Positions 9,574-17,552 of a stretch of DNA of 53,649 nucleotides are shown piece after piece. Each line of letters begins with the position of its first letter. Position 1 is the first letter of the stretch. The position numbers were made by a program, and so were the translations under genes. The notes beneath the pieces are model-generated. The model ran no database searches. It was not told the origin of the DNA and was given only the letters and a program-made list of their open reading frames with translations. The stretch is from contig NZ_VCKW01000020.1 in assembly GCF_005889715.1 (NCBI RefSeq), forward strand, positions 1-53,649, in the 5' to 3' direction. Source of the stretch: Actinomadura soli. Lineage in GTDB: Bacteria > Actinomycetota > Actinomycetes > Streptosporangiales > Streptosporangiaceae.

Positions 9574-10865
9574 TGGCCCTGACCGGACGCCTCGGGCTCC
9601 TGGCGCTGCTCAGTGCGGCGATCCCGCTCTTCGCGCCGAGCTGGTGGACGCTGCTCATCGTGTGGGGCGTCCTGCTGCTCGGCGTCGCCGCCGACCTGGC
9701 CCTCGCCGGGAACGTGCGCGCGCTGCGCTTCCACCGCTCCGGCGACAAGAACGTCCGCCTCGGCGGGACGGCCCAGGTGTCGCTGATCGTAGAGAACCTC
9801 GGACGGCGACGCCTCAAGGCCCGCCTCCGGGACGTGTGGCCGCCCAGCGCCGGAGCCACGCCCCGCAGCGTCAAGGTGGACGTGCCCGCCGGTGAACGGC
9901 GACGCGTGGAGATGACGCTGACGCCGACACGGCGCGGCGACCGCAAAGCCGTCACCGTCGTCGTCCGCTCTGTCGGACCGCTCGGACTGGCCGCCCGGCA
10001 GCTTTCGCGCGCCGCGCCCTGGACGGTCCGTGCCCTGCCGGCGTTTCCGTCCCGCCGCCACCTGCCCGCCAAGCTCGCACGGCTGCGCGAACTCACCGGG
10101 GCGCACGTCGCTCTCATCCGTGGGCAGGGCACAGAGTTCGACTCACTGCGCGAGTACGTGGACGGCGACGACGTCCGTTCCATCGACTGGCGCGCCACCG
10201 CGCGCCGTAACGACATCGTCGTCCGCACGTGGCGTCCCGAACGCGACCGGCGGATCTACCTCGTGCTCGACACGGGCCGTACGTCCGCGGGCCGCGTCGG
10301 TGACATTCCCCGGCTCGACTGCTCGATGGACGCGGCGATGCTCCTCGGCGCCCTGGCGTCCCGCGCGGGCGACCGCGTCGACCTGCTCGCCTACGACCGG
10401 CGCGTCCGTGCCCGCGTCGAGGGCGCGTCCAGGACCGACCTGCTGCCCGCGATGGTGCACGCCCTCGCGCCGCTGGAGCCGGAGCTGATCGAATGCGACG
10501 CCGCCGGAATGGTGTCGACGTTGATGGCCCGCGTCCGCCAGCGGTGCCTCGTCGTGCTGCTCACCGAGCTGAACACGGCCGCGATCGAGGAGGGCCTGCT
10601 CCCGCTGCTGCCGCAGCTCACCGCCCGCCACCTCGTCATGATCGCCGCGGTGTCCGATCCGCGGGTCGGCGAGATGGCGGCCGCAAGGGGCGACCTCGCC
10701 TCCGTGTACGACGCCGCCGCCGCGGAACGCGCGCGCGCCGACCGCCGCCGCCTCACCGCCGAGCTGCGCGGCCACGGCGTAGAGGTCGTGGACGCGCCTC
10801 CCGAGGAGATAGCCCCCGCGCTAGCCGACGCCTACCTAGCCCTAAAAGCCGCGGGACGCCTCTAA
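9573..10865 (+). CDS. DUF58 domain protein (MoxR partner)
   Basis: Protein of 430 residues whose ATG shares a base with the moxR stop (TGATG at 9571). Two hydrophobic stretches near residues 6-45 anchor it in the membrane. The DUF58 signature VDGDDVRSIDWRATARRND lies at about 191-209, followed by a VWA-like fold with VLDTGRTSAG. The VWA-like region plausibly receives or displays a metal-dependent interaction regulated by MoxR. It is the last gene of the operon and converges on the SpoIIM-like gene 8 bp away. The start is fixed by the overlap and by the hydrophobic N-terminus. Confidence 0.92.
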
Positions 10866-10873
10866 CCCCTGGG

Positions 10874-11869
10874 CTAGCCGGCGACAGGGGCCAGGTCGGG
10901 CCGGAGGTCGGCGTCGCCCGTCTCGCCCTTCCGGGTGGCGCGGCGGCCCAGGACGATCACGTACGCGAGGAACGCGACCTCTGCGACGACGCCGATGGAG
11001 ATGCGCAGCCAGGTGGTGTGCACCCAGCCGGTGACGAAGCCCTCGATGAGGCCGGACACGAGCAGGACGGCGACGAGGCCGATGGCGATGCTGACGGCGG
11101 CCCGTCCCTCCTCGGCGAGGGCCTGGCCGCGGCGGCGCCGGCCCGGGTCGATGACCGTCCAGCCGAGTTTGAGGCCGCCGGCGCAGGCCAGGTAGACGGC
11201 GGTGAGTTCCAGGAGGCCGTGCGGGAGGATCAGCCCGAAGAACACGTCGCCCTTGCCGTAGGCGAACATCAGCCCGCCGGTGAGGCCGAGGTTGATCTGG
11301 TTCAGCATCAGGACGTACACGGTGGGGATGCCGAGAAGGATGCCGAATATCAGCGCGATCGCCGACACCCAGGCGTTGTTGACCCATACCTGGAACGCGA
11401 ACGACGACGCCGAATGCTCGGTGTAGTAGTTCGCGAAGTCGTGCTCGACGAGTTCACGGATCTCGTCCGGTGTCGCGATGCTCGCCTGGACCTCCGGGCT
11501 GTGCACGACCCAGATCGCCAAGGCCAGAGCCAGCAGATTGCCCAGGACGGCGTTGCCGAGCCACCACCACTTCATCCTGTAGGCGGCCGCCGGGAACGAC
11601 ACCGTCGCGAAGCGTGTAACGTCCCGCCACAGAGGGGCTTGGGCGCCGGCCACAGCGGCCCTGGCCCGTGCCACGAGGGACGACAACCGGCCTACGAGCT
11701 GAGGGTCCGGAGAGCTCGAACGGACGACCGACAGGTGGGTCGCGGTCCGCTGGTAGAGCTCGACCAGTTCGTCGGCTTCCGCGCCGGTCAGCCTGCGGCC
11801 GCGGTTGATGAGCCACTCCAGGCGCTGCCAGTCGGCGTTGTGCGCGGCCACATAGGCGTCGACGTCCAC
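10874..11869 (-). CDS. Stage II sporulation protein M-like membrane protein
   Basis: Protein of 331 residues with a polar N-terminal helical region (RLEWLINRGRRLTGAEADEL, about 16-35). Five or so TM helices follow from about residue 100, including the family-typical FGILLGIPTVYVLMLNQINL and LILPHGLLELTAVYLACAGG motifs of SpoIIM proteins. SpoIIM belongs to the DMP peptidoglycan-hydrolase complex in Bacillus; in actinobacteria the homologue travels with MoxR/DUF58/RDD genes and its role is unproven. It is divergent from the RDD gene. The GTG start lies seven bases from a TAGTCT -10-like hexamer, which suggests a leaderless message. Confidence 0.9.
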   Translation of the reverse strand: MDVDAYVAAHNADWQRLEWLINRGRRLTGAEADELVELYQRTATHLSVVRSSSPDPQLVGRLSSLVARARAAVAGAQAPLWRDVTRFATVSFPAAAYRMKWWWLGNAVLGNLLALALAIWVVHSPEVQASIATPDEIRELVEHDFANYYTEHSASSFAFQVWVNNAWVSAIALIFGILLGIPTVYVLMLNQINLGLTGGLMFAYGKGDVFFGLILPHGLLELTAVYLACAGGLKLGWTVIDPGRRRRGQALAEEGRAAVSIAIGLVAVLLVSGLIEGFVTGWVHTTWLRISIGVVAEVAFLAYVIVLGRRATRKGETGDADLRPDLAPVAG

Positions 11870-11876
11870 CCGAGGG

Positions 11877-11882
11877 AGACTA
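11877..11882 (-). promoter_or_regulatory. Candidate -10 element of a leaderless SpoIIM-like transcript
   Basis: TAGTCT on the minus strand, seven bases before the GTG start at 11869, fits the actinobacterial TANNNT -10 consensus and a transcription start at or next to the start codon. There is no SD in between. Confidence 0.45.
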
Positions 11883-11942
11883 ACGCCTCGCTCCGTCCAA
11901 CCGGCAAAATGGACCGGACCCCAGCCATTGGAGGATCAGGAC

Positions 11943-13037
11943 ATGGCCGAACTCGTCACCGGCGAGGCCGTCGCGCTCGACATCAGGGTCGCGCGCCTGG
12001 CCAGCCGTGGCTGCGCCATACTGCTCGACCTGCTCTTCCAGATGGTGCTGCTCAACATCGCCATCTACTTCACGGCCATGACGTCGCTCGTCGCGGACGA
12101 GGCGTGGACGGTCGGGCTGACGCTCCTCGCGGTCGTGACCGTCCTCGTCGGGTACCCGTGCGTGTTCGAGACGCTGTCGCGGGGACGGACGCTGGGCAAG
12201 ATGGCCGTGGGCCTGCGCGTCGTCGCCGACGACGGCGGGCCGATCCGGTTCCGGCAGGCCCTGGTGCGGGCACTGGCGGGCGTCATCGAGTTCTGGACGT
12301 TCTACGGCTCTCCCGCGCTCATCACCTCGTTCTGCAACCAGCGCGGCAAGCGGCTCGGCGACCTGTTCGCCGGGACGATCGTCATCCAGGAACGGGTCCC
12401 GGCGTCGGCGTTCTTCGGTCCCGTCGCCGTGATGCCGCCGCAGCTCGCCTGGTGGGGCCGCTCGCTGGAGCTGTCGCAGCTGTCGGACGAGCTGGCGATG
12501 ACGGCCCGGCAGTACCTGTCGCGCTTCTGGGAGCTGCTGCCGGAGGTCCGCGACTCGCTGGGGCATCGCATCGCGTCACAGGTCGTCGCGGTGGTGAGCC
12601 CGCCTCCGCCGCCGGGCGTCCGCCCGGAGATCCTGCTGTCGGCCGTCCTCGCCGAGCGCCGCCACCGCGAGGAGTGGCGGCTCGCCCAGCGCCGCGCCCG
12701 CCGCATGCAGCGCCTCGGCTGGACGGCCTGGACCCCGCAGCCCGCCCCCGCCATGGCGATGGCCGGGCCTCCGCCGTCCGGCCCGCCCCGGCAGGGCCCT
12801 CCGGCGCCGCCCCCGTTCAGCGCCCCCGGGCAGGGGCAGCCGCAGTTCCTTCCGCCGCCCAACTACGGCGCGGGGCCGTACCAGCACGTCCTGAACGCCC
12901 CTCGTCCGCCCGCTCAGGGTCCGTACCCGTCCGGGGGCTACTCGACCACCGGCCCGGGCCCGGGCGGCCCGTATCCGCCTCCTGGGGCGGTGCCGCCCGG
13001 TCCGCCCCCGCAGGGCCCGTACCCGCCGGCCCGCTGA
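11943..13037 (+). CDS. RDD family membrane protein with proline-rich tail
   Basis: RDD protein of 364 residues. The N-terminal RDD module has ARLASRGCAILLDLLF with an Arg and an Asp in TM1 (about 21-45), TM2 (about 57-78), and a GRTLGKMAVGLRVV loop (81-94) followed by a third helix. RDD proteins are small channel- or transporter-like membrane proteins. The last 100 residues are Pro/Gly-rich low complexity, probably cytosolic and disordered. I chose the ATG at 11943 because GGAGG sits eight bases upstream; a TTG at 11928 would overlap that SD. It is divergent from the SpoIIM-like gene, the arrangement I recall for Rv3694c/Rv3695. Confidence 0.9.
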   Translation: MAELVTGEAVALDIRVARLASRGCAILLDLLFQMVLLNIAIYFTAMTSLVADEAWTVGLTLLAVVTVLVGYPCVFETLSRGRTLGKMAVGLRVVADDGGPIRFRQALVRALAGVIEFWTFYGSPALITSFCNQRGKRLGDLFAGTIVIQERVPASAFFGPVAVMPPQLAWWGRSLELSQLSDELAMTARQYLSRFWELLPEVRDSLGHRIASQVVAVVSPPPPPGVRPEILLSAVLAERRHREEWRLAQRRARRMQRLGWTAWTPQPAPAMAMAGPPPSGPPRQGPPAPPPFSAPGQGQPQFLPPPNYGAGPYQHVLNAPRPPAQGPYPSGGYSTTGPGPGGPYPPPGAVPPGPPPQGPYPPAR

Positions 13038-13222
13038 CCCTCGGGCGTTCCGTCGCCGCACATCGCCGAAGGCTCAGGAAACGGCTTGTCGCGCCCGATG
13101 CCGAGCGCGCACCCGGGACCGCGCTCGGGAATGGCGACGGCCATCGCATGACCATCAAAGATTGCCGTATACCACAAAGACAGCACGCACTGCCGCGACC
13201 TTTATGAACAATTCACAATCAT

Positions 13223-13241
13223 TTAGGCTAGCCTAGCCTAA
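13223..13241. promoter_or_regulatory. DtxR/IdeR iron box 1 (perfect palindrome)
   Basis: TTAGGCTAGCCTAGCCTAA is a perfect 9+1+9 palindrome, and the symmetry extends to 23 bp (13221-13243). It matches the DtxR/IdeR consensus TTAGGTTAGGCTAACCTAA at most positions. It lies about 330 bp upstream of bacterioferritin, a classic iron-regulator target that in mycobacteria is induced by iron-loaded IdeR. Confidence 0.85.
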
Positions 13242-13242
13242 A

Positions 13243-13261
13243 TAAGGTCAGGCAATCCTAA
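13243..13261. promoter_or_regulatory. DtxR/IdeR iron box 2 (degenerate, adjacent)
   Basis: The 19 bases directly after box 1, with a one-base gap, match the same consensus at 15 of 19 positions by my count. Centre-to-centre spacing is 20 bp, about two helical turns. Such tandem boxes are compatible with cooperative binding of several regulator dimers. Confidence 0.6.
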
Positions 13262-13290
13262 GAATTGTTGGGACGCCCTTCTATTAAAGG

Positions 13291-13350
13291 CGGTATTCGC
13301 GTCCCGCAGAAGGCACGTCCATCGAACAGCCGACGAATACCGCGGGACGC
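13291..13350. repeat. Interleaved inverted repeats (pseudoknot-like topology)
   Basis: CGGTATTCG (13291-13299) pairs with CGAATACCG (13334-13342). GCGTCCCGC (13299-13307) pairs with GCGGGACGC (13342-13350). The order is A-B-A'-B', so the two stems are mutually exclusive as simple hairpins or could form an H-type pseudoknot in the bfr leader RNA. Confidence 0.5.
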
Positions 13351-13567
13351 GGCACAATGACCTGCGGGCTCAAGCCGCCGTCCACTTCCGGCACCCGCGG
13401 CCCCGCACTCCCGGCGAGAATCTCCACTTCGGCCACCACTGGCAGCCCCGCCCGGGAGCGCCCGAGCCGATCATCGCAGGACAGCCGACGAATTCGCCGC
13501 GAGAAGGAAATTGAAGTCGAATTTTCTAAGCTGGTGGACCGTCACCCGCCATGTCAGCGTGAACGTC

Positions 13568-14065
13568 ATGGAAGGTGACAGAGAGATCATCGGGTTGCTC
13601 AACGAGCAGCTCACTGCGGAACTCACGGCGATCAACCAGTTCTTCCTGCACGCGAAGATGCAGCAGGACTGGGGCTACGTCCGGCTCGCCAATCACACCC
13701 GCTCGGAATCCGTCGACGAGATGAAGCACGCCGAGCGGCTCACCGAACGGATCCTTTTCCTGGAGGGCATGCCGAACTACCAGAAACTCAACCCGCTGCG
13801 GATCGGGCAGGACGTTCCCGAGCAGCTCCGGGGGGACCTCGCCCTGGAGATGGAGAACGTGGCCCGGCTGCGTCCCGGCGTCGCGCTGATGCGCGAGCGC
13901 GGCGACATCACGTCCGCCCGGATCTTCGAGGAGATCCTCGCCGACGAGGAAGAGCACGTCGACTATCTGGAGACCGAGCTGAGCCTCATCGACTCCATCG
14001 GCGAGCACAACTACCTGCAGCGCCTCACCGACGCGCCCGGAGAGGACTTCACCGAGCCCGTCTGA
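13568..14065 (+). CDS. bfr: Bacterioferritin
   Basis: Haem-containing ferritin of 165 residues that oxidises and stores iron as a 24-mer shell. With the ATG at 13568 the numbering agrees with E. coli Bfr. Ferroxidase ligands are Glu18, Glu51, His54, Glu94, Glu127 and His130, and the haem ligand is Met52 (in DEMKHAE). That exact match decides the start; a TTG at 13511 with a good GAAGGAA upstream would add 19 atypical residues, and a GTG at 13559 adds three. No strong SD precedes the chosen ATG. Two iron boxes lie upstream, so iron-dependent control is likely. Genes for two oxygenase-fold proteins follow. Confidence 0.96.
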   Translation: MEGDREIIGLLNEQLTAELTAINQFFLHAKMQQDWGYVRLANHTRSESVDEMKHAERLTERILFLEGMPNYQKLNPLRIGQDVPEQLRGDLALEMENVARLRPGVALMRERGDITSARIFEEILADEEEHVDYLETELSLIDSIGEHNYLQRLTDAPGEDFTEPV

Positions 14066-14158
14066 GCCCCGCGCCCGCCGGGCCCACCCATCAGCCCGGT
14101 TCCCGGCGCCGTCCCCATGACCACCCCACGCGCGTACCGGGCGCTGAGGGGCCGGACC

Positions 14159-14190
14159 GATCCCAGGCTGGATCGATCCCAGGCCGGATC
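14159..14190. repeat. Two tandem 16-bp repeats, each with GATCC/GGATC arms
   Basis: Two consecutive copies of GATCCCAGG(C)(T/C)GGATC differ at one base. Each copy has inverted GATCC...GGATC ends. They sit 65 bp before the start of the oxygenase gene and could be an operator or small hairpins. Confidence 0.55.
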
Positions 14191-14254
14191 GGACGACCCT
14201 GGGCGGCCCGGTGCGCGCCGTACCACCCTGACCGGATCGACAAGGAGCACGACC

Positions 14255-14938
14255 GTGACCGAGACAAGCAATGCCGAGGACACGCTCAGCGGCGCCGACG
14301 CCGGCCGCGCCGACCCCGCGGAACGGCTGGTCCTGCAGATGTGGCGGACCCCCGTCTACCAGGCCGACTGCGCCGGCGCCGCCGAGCATCTCCCGAATCT
14401 GCGGGAGCTCATCCTGGAGGCGGAGGAGGCCGACCGGCTCGCCGCCGACGCCGGCCGCGTCCACGTGATCAAGTCGTCCCAGACCATGCTGACCTGGCGG
14501 CATCCCTCGATCGACTGGCTGAGGCACCAGATCGGCGTCGCGGGGGACGCGCTGGCCCACGCGGCGCTGGGCGAGGCGGCCGGCGAGATCGGCGACGACG
14601 ACGTCAGCGCCGAGGCGTGGGCGGTGGTCTGCCGCGCCGGTGACTCGCTGCGCCCGCACACCCGCCACGACTCGGCCTGGTCGGGCATCCTGTCCGTCGC
14701 CGCGGAGCCCAGCGGCGACAGCGACGCCGGATACCTGCGGCTGCTCGATCCGCGCCCGGCCGCCACGACCCGGACCGCCTCCCCGGGACCGGTCGGCTAC
14801 TCCCCGGTGCCCGGCCGGATGATCGCCTTCCCGGGCTGGCAGGCCCACTGGATGAGGGCGACCGCCGCCGACTCCCGGCTGCGGATCGCGATCGCCTGGA
14901 ACATCGCCTACCACGAGCGCTGGAGCCGAGTCTCATGA
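14255..14938 (+). CDS. Putative 2OG-Fe(II) oxygenase (TIGR02466-like)
   Basis: Protein of 227 residues with the layout of TIGR02466-type 2-oxoglutarate/Fe(II) oxygenases. A WRTPVY N-terminal strand (30-35) leads to RPHTRHDSAWSGILSV (133-148, His135 a likely iron ligand, with His138/Asp139 near the second ligand), YLRLLDPR (160-167), and GRMIAFPGWQAHWMRA (187-202, His198 ligand). RLRIAIAWN (208-216) has an Arg positioned to hold 2-oxoglutarate. The substrate is unknown. The GTG at 14255 is chosen because AAGGAG lies nine bases upstream. It overlaps the next gene by ATGA and follows bacterioferritin by 189 bp. Family assignment rests on motif reading only. Confidence 0.72.
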   Translation: MTETSNAEDTLSGADAGRADPAERLVLQMWRTPVYQADCAGAAEHLPNLRELILEAEEADRLAADAGRVHVIKSSQTMLTWRHPSIDWLRHQIGVAGDALAHAALGEAAGEIGDDDVSAEAWAVVCRAGDSLRPHTRHDSAWSGILSVAAEPSGDSDAGYLRLLDPRPAATTRTASPGPVGYSPVPGRMIAFPGWQAHWMRATAADSRLRIAIAWNIAYHERWSRVS

Positions 14939-15564
14939 CGATCACCACCACCACCCACGTCCCCGTCCCCGCGGCGGTCCCCTCCTCCAGCCGCGACCGG
15001 CGCAGCTGCGGCAACGCAGTGTCGCCCGTCCAGCAGCACTGGGGGACGCCCGTCGCCTTCGCCACGCTCGACCCCGCCGGGCTGCTGTCCTCGTCCGCCG
15101 CGGACGTCGGGGCCGAGGGGCCCGCGATGGAGACGCTGCCGCCCGGCGAGATCATCACCGACCTGGAGGCGGCCGCCGCGCGGTTCCGCCGCTCGTTCGG
15201 CGCGCTCGCGGACTCCTGCGGGCCCGGCCTCGCGCCGCCCGTCGGCGGCGTCGCGATCGACGTCCAGGTCTGGCGGCACGGCTACGAGCGGCCGGCCGCG
15301 AGGCACCCCGCCGACCTGGTCGCGTGGTGGGTGCTGGACGCGGGCCCCTCCGCCGCGCTCACCGGAGCGGGCGCCATCGCCTTCGCCGACCCCCGGACCG
15401 GCTCCCCGCGGGCCGCCGCGCCCGGCCGGCCCTGGGGACGCGACCTCGTGGTCCGGCCCGTGACCGGCGCGCACGTCGCCGTCCCGGGCTGGCTCGCCTC
15501 GTCGGTGACGCCCCTGGAACGCGGCCAGCACGTCCTTGTGGCGATCGCCTCAAGCCTCCGGTGA
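14935..15564 (+). CDS. Degenerate oxygenase-fold protein, probable pseudoenzyme partner
   Basis: Protein of 209 residues that I could not name directly. It lines up with the preceding oxygenase along its length: HWGTPVAF against MWRTPVYQ, YERPAARHPADLVAWWVL against LRPHTRHDSAWSGIL, AIAFADPR against YLRLLDPR, and AVPGWLASSV against AFPGWQAHWM. At each key position the ligand is lost: Ala121 for His135, Ser189 for His198, and Val200 for Arg210. It therefore looks like a catalytically dead paralogue. The ATG overlaps the oxygenase stop (14935-14938), so the two are made together and may form a heterodimer. Confidence 0.65.
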   Translation: MTITTTTHVPVPAAVPSSSRDRRSCGNAVSPVQQHWGTPVAFATLDPAGLLSSSAADVGAEGPAMETLPPGEIITDLEAAAARFRRSFGALADSCGPGLAPPVGGVAIDVQVWRHGYERPAARHPADLVAWWVLDAGPSAALTGAGAIAFADPRTGSPRAAAPGRPWGRDLVVRPVTGAHVAVPGWLASSVTPLERGQHVLVAIASSLR

Positions 15565-15577
15565 CCGGGGCAGGGCG

Positions 15578-16156
15578 CTAGCCCAGCAGGTTGGGCGGGG
15601 ACTCCAACTCGGTGAGTTCGATGCCCGGGGCGGAGAGAACGACGTCGCCCGCCAGGTGGACGCTTTCGACCTCCCCCGTGGAGAGATCCGTGACCTCGTA
15701 CTGCGAGACCGGGAGCGGTTCCGTCTCGGTCTCGTACACGGCCGTTCCTGCTCGCCGCCAGCGCCAGGTATTGGTGAGCGGCGAGAGGGACGGACCGCTC
15801 AACTGGACGAGACGGACATCGGCCTGCGCGTTCTCGTCAAGTTCCAGTGAGCGGGCGACCGCGATGAGGAAACCGGGCGACTCGCCTACGAAGCCGGACG
15901 CCCGTTCGGCGTGTTCGGTGCCCGTCTCTGCGGCGGCGCGTACCCAGGCGACCTCGCGACCGGTGACGCCTCCCCGCACCCACCAGGTCGGGGTGAGGAG
16001 TTCGACGCGGATCTGGCGCCACCGTGCGTCCACGACCAGATCCGTGCGGACGCCGTCCGGACGCTGGGATATGTAACGCCAGCCGCCAGGGCCGGGCGCG
16101 CACTGGAAGCGTTCCTCAAGGCCCTCGCCTGCGTGCACGTACGTCCCGGACGGCAC
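15578..16156 (-). CDS. Conserved hypothetical protein coupled to the short SahH
   Basis: Protein of 192 residues, soluble, with no signal peptide or TM helix. It is rich in beta-prone, Trp-containing segments (RYISQRPDGVRTDLVVDARW, LLTPTWWVRGG, SPLTNTWRWRR). The alternating pattern suggests a beta-barrel, lipid- or ligand-binding fold; a distant likeness to putative glycolipid-binding domains is possible but weak. The GTG start is three bases after the short sahH stop, so it is in that operon and likely co-translated. It converges on the pseudo-oxygenase gene 13 bp away, with GGGC-GCTA-GCCC between. I cannot assign a function. Confidence 0.7.
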   Translation of the reverse strand: MPSGTYVHAGEGLEERFQCAPGPGGWRYISQRPDGVRTDLVVDARWRQIRVELLTPTWWVRGGVTGREVAWVRAAAETGTEHAERASGFVGESPGFLIAVARSLELDENAQADVRLVQLSGPSLSPLTNTWRWRRAGTAVYETETEPLPVSQYEVTDLSTGEVESVHLAGDVVLSAPGIELTELESPPNLLG

Positions 16157-16159
16157 GGG

Positions 16160-17416
16160 TCAGGACCCGAGACGCCAGGAGTGCAGATAGTCCTCCTGGT
16201 CCTGGGTGAGCCGGTCGATGGAGATGGACATCGACGCCAGCTTGAGGCGGGCGACCTCCGTGTCGATGTCCTTCGGGACGTCGTGGACGGCCGGGGACAG
16301 CGTCGCGTGCGCGGTCGCCAGCCACGCGCACGTGAGGGCCTGGTCGGCGAACGACATGTCCATCACGGCGGCCGGGTGGCCCTCGGCGGCCGCCAGATTG
16401 ACGAGGCGGCCCTCCGCGAGGAGGACGAGACGCCGCCCGTCGGCCATCACGTACTCCTCGGTCTGCGGACGGCTGCCGCGATGCACTTCGACGGCCATCT
16501 CGCCCAGCGCGCGAACGTCGATCTCGACGTCGAAGTGCCCCGAGTTCGCAAGGATCGCGCCGTCTTTCATAACGGCGAGGTGCTCACCGTTGACGACATC
16601 ACGGTTGCCCGTAACGGTGATGAAGACGTCGCCGTTCGCGGCGGCCTCGGCCATGGGCTGGACGGCGAAACCCTGCAACGCGGCATCGAGCGCCTTCACA
16701 GGGTCGATTTCGGTGATGACGACCCGGGCCCCTAGGCCGCGGGCCCGTTCGGCCAGGCCGCGCCCACAGAAACCGAAGCCCGCGATGACGATCGTCTTGC
16801 CCGCCAGGAGCGTGTTGGTCGCGCGGATGATCCCGTCCAGCGTCGACTGGCCCGTCCCGTAGCGGTTGTCGAACATGTGCTTGGTGTCGGTGTCGTTCAC
16901 CGCGACCATGGGGAAGCGGAGCGCGCCTTCGAGCGCCATCTGGTGCAGGCGGATGACACCGGTCGTCGTCTGCTCGCAACCCGCCTTGACCGTGCCGAGC
17001 AGGTCCGTGCGGTCGATGTGCAGCGTGTTGACCAGGTCGCACCCGTCGTCCAGGACGAGGTCAGGCCCCGTCTCCAACGCCTGGTGAATGTGCGCGTAAT
17101 AACCCTCGCGGTCTGTCCCCGCGCGGGCGAACACCTCTGCGCCGTACTCCTGGACGAGCGCGGCCGCCGTGTCGTCCTGCGTCGAAAGCGGGTTGGACGC
17201 CGCGAGCGCGACACTCGCACCGCCCGCCTGGAGCGTCCGGATGAGCCCCGCCGTCTCGGTCGTGATGTGCATGCACGCGGCGACCTTCAGGCCGTCCAGA
17301 GGACGCTCGTCAGCGAACCGCTCCCGGATCTGGCGCAGCACGGGCATGCTCCGGTCGGCCCACTCGATCCGCTTGACGCCCTCATACGCCAGCGAAGCGT
17401 CCGCAATATCGCTCAT
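16160..17416 (-). CDS. Short, archaeal-type S-adenosylhomocysteine hydrolase-like enzyme
   Basis: Protein of 418 residues in the SahH family but of the compact archaeal/Thermotoga type. It keeps the substrate-site His in ACMHITTETAGL, DDGCD, the CEQTTTG Glu, and the Lys/Asp/Asn set in NDTDTKHMFDNRYG. The NAD loop is GFGFCGRG and the adenosine-contact motif GHFD is present. It lacks the 40-60-residue insert and the C-terminal Lys-Tyr tail of classical enzymes and ends HSWRLGS. SahH splits SAH into adenosine and homocysteine; archaeal homologues of this type can prefer S-inosylhomocysteine, so substrate is open. SD AGGGGAG precedes the ATG. It is 201 bp downstream of the classical copy, with a strong palindrome between. 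Confidence 0.88.
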   Translation of the reverse strand: MSDIADASLAYEGVKRIEWADRSMPVLRQIRERFADERPLDGLKVAACMHITTETAGLIRTLQAGGASVALAASNPLSTQDDTAAALVQEYGAEVFARAGTDREGYYAHIHQALETGPDLVLDDGCDLVNTLHIDRTDLLGTVKAGCEQTTTGVIRLHQMALEGALRFPMVAVNDTDTKHMFDNRYGTGQSTLDGIIRATNTLLAGKTIVIAGFGFCGRGLAERARGLGARVVITEIDPVKALDAALQGFAVQPMAEAAANGDVFITVTGNRDVVNGEHLAVMKDGAILANSGHFDVEIDVRALGEMAVEVHRGSRPQTEEYVMADGRRLVLLAEGRLVNLAAAEGHPAAVMDMSFADQALTCAWLATAHATLSPAVHDVPKDIDTEVARLKLASMSISIDRLTQDQEDYLHSWRLGS

Positions 17417-17552
17417 CAGCTCCCCTGCTTATGGCGTTTCTCTCCTCCTTCGGGCCTTGGCGGCCCTCCATCGTCGAGAAACGCGTGCGATCGCTGCATC
17501 GCTTCGACTCGCCTGGCGGCTCGCTGCGCGATCAGGTTTCTCGCAAGCTCGA

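Larger units (their letters stand above)
13038..13567. other. Long leader region upstream of bacterioferritin
   Basis: A 530-bp stretch without a convincing gene. The first 150 bp are GC-rich. Positions 13190-13275 are strikingly AT-rich for this genome and hold two iron boxes. Downstream are interleaved inverted repeats (13291-13350) and a 13-bp direct repeat (13326-13338 and 13481-13493). A plus-strand frame from 13357 encodes a Ser/Arg/Pro-rich sequence and looks non-coding. The likely bfr promoter is near the iron boxes, leaving a 5' leader of roughly 300 nt. Confidence 0.6.

Noticed and set aside
13357..13578. 73-codon frame in the bfr leader
   Set aside because: Ser/Arg/Pro-rich, no SD, overlaps the bfr start in another frame.
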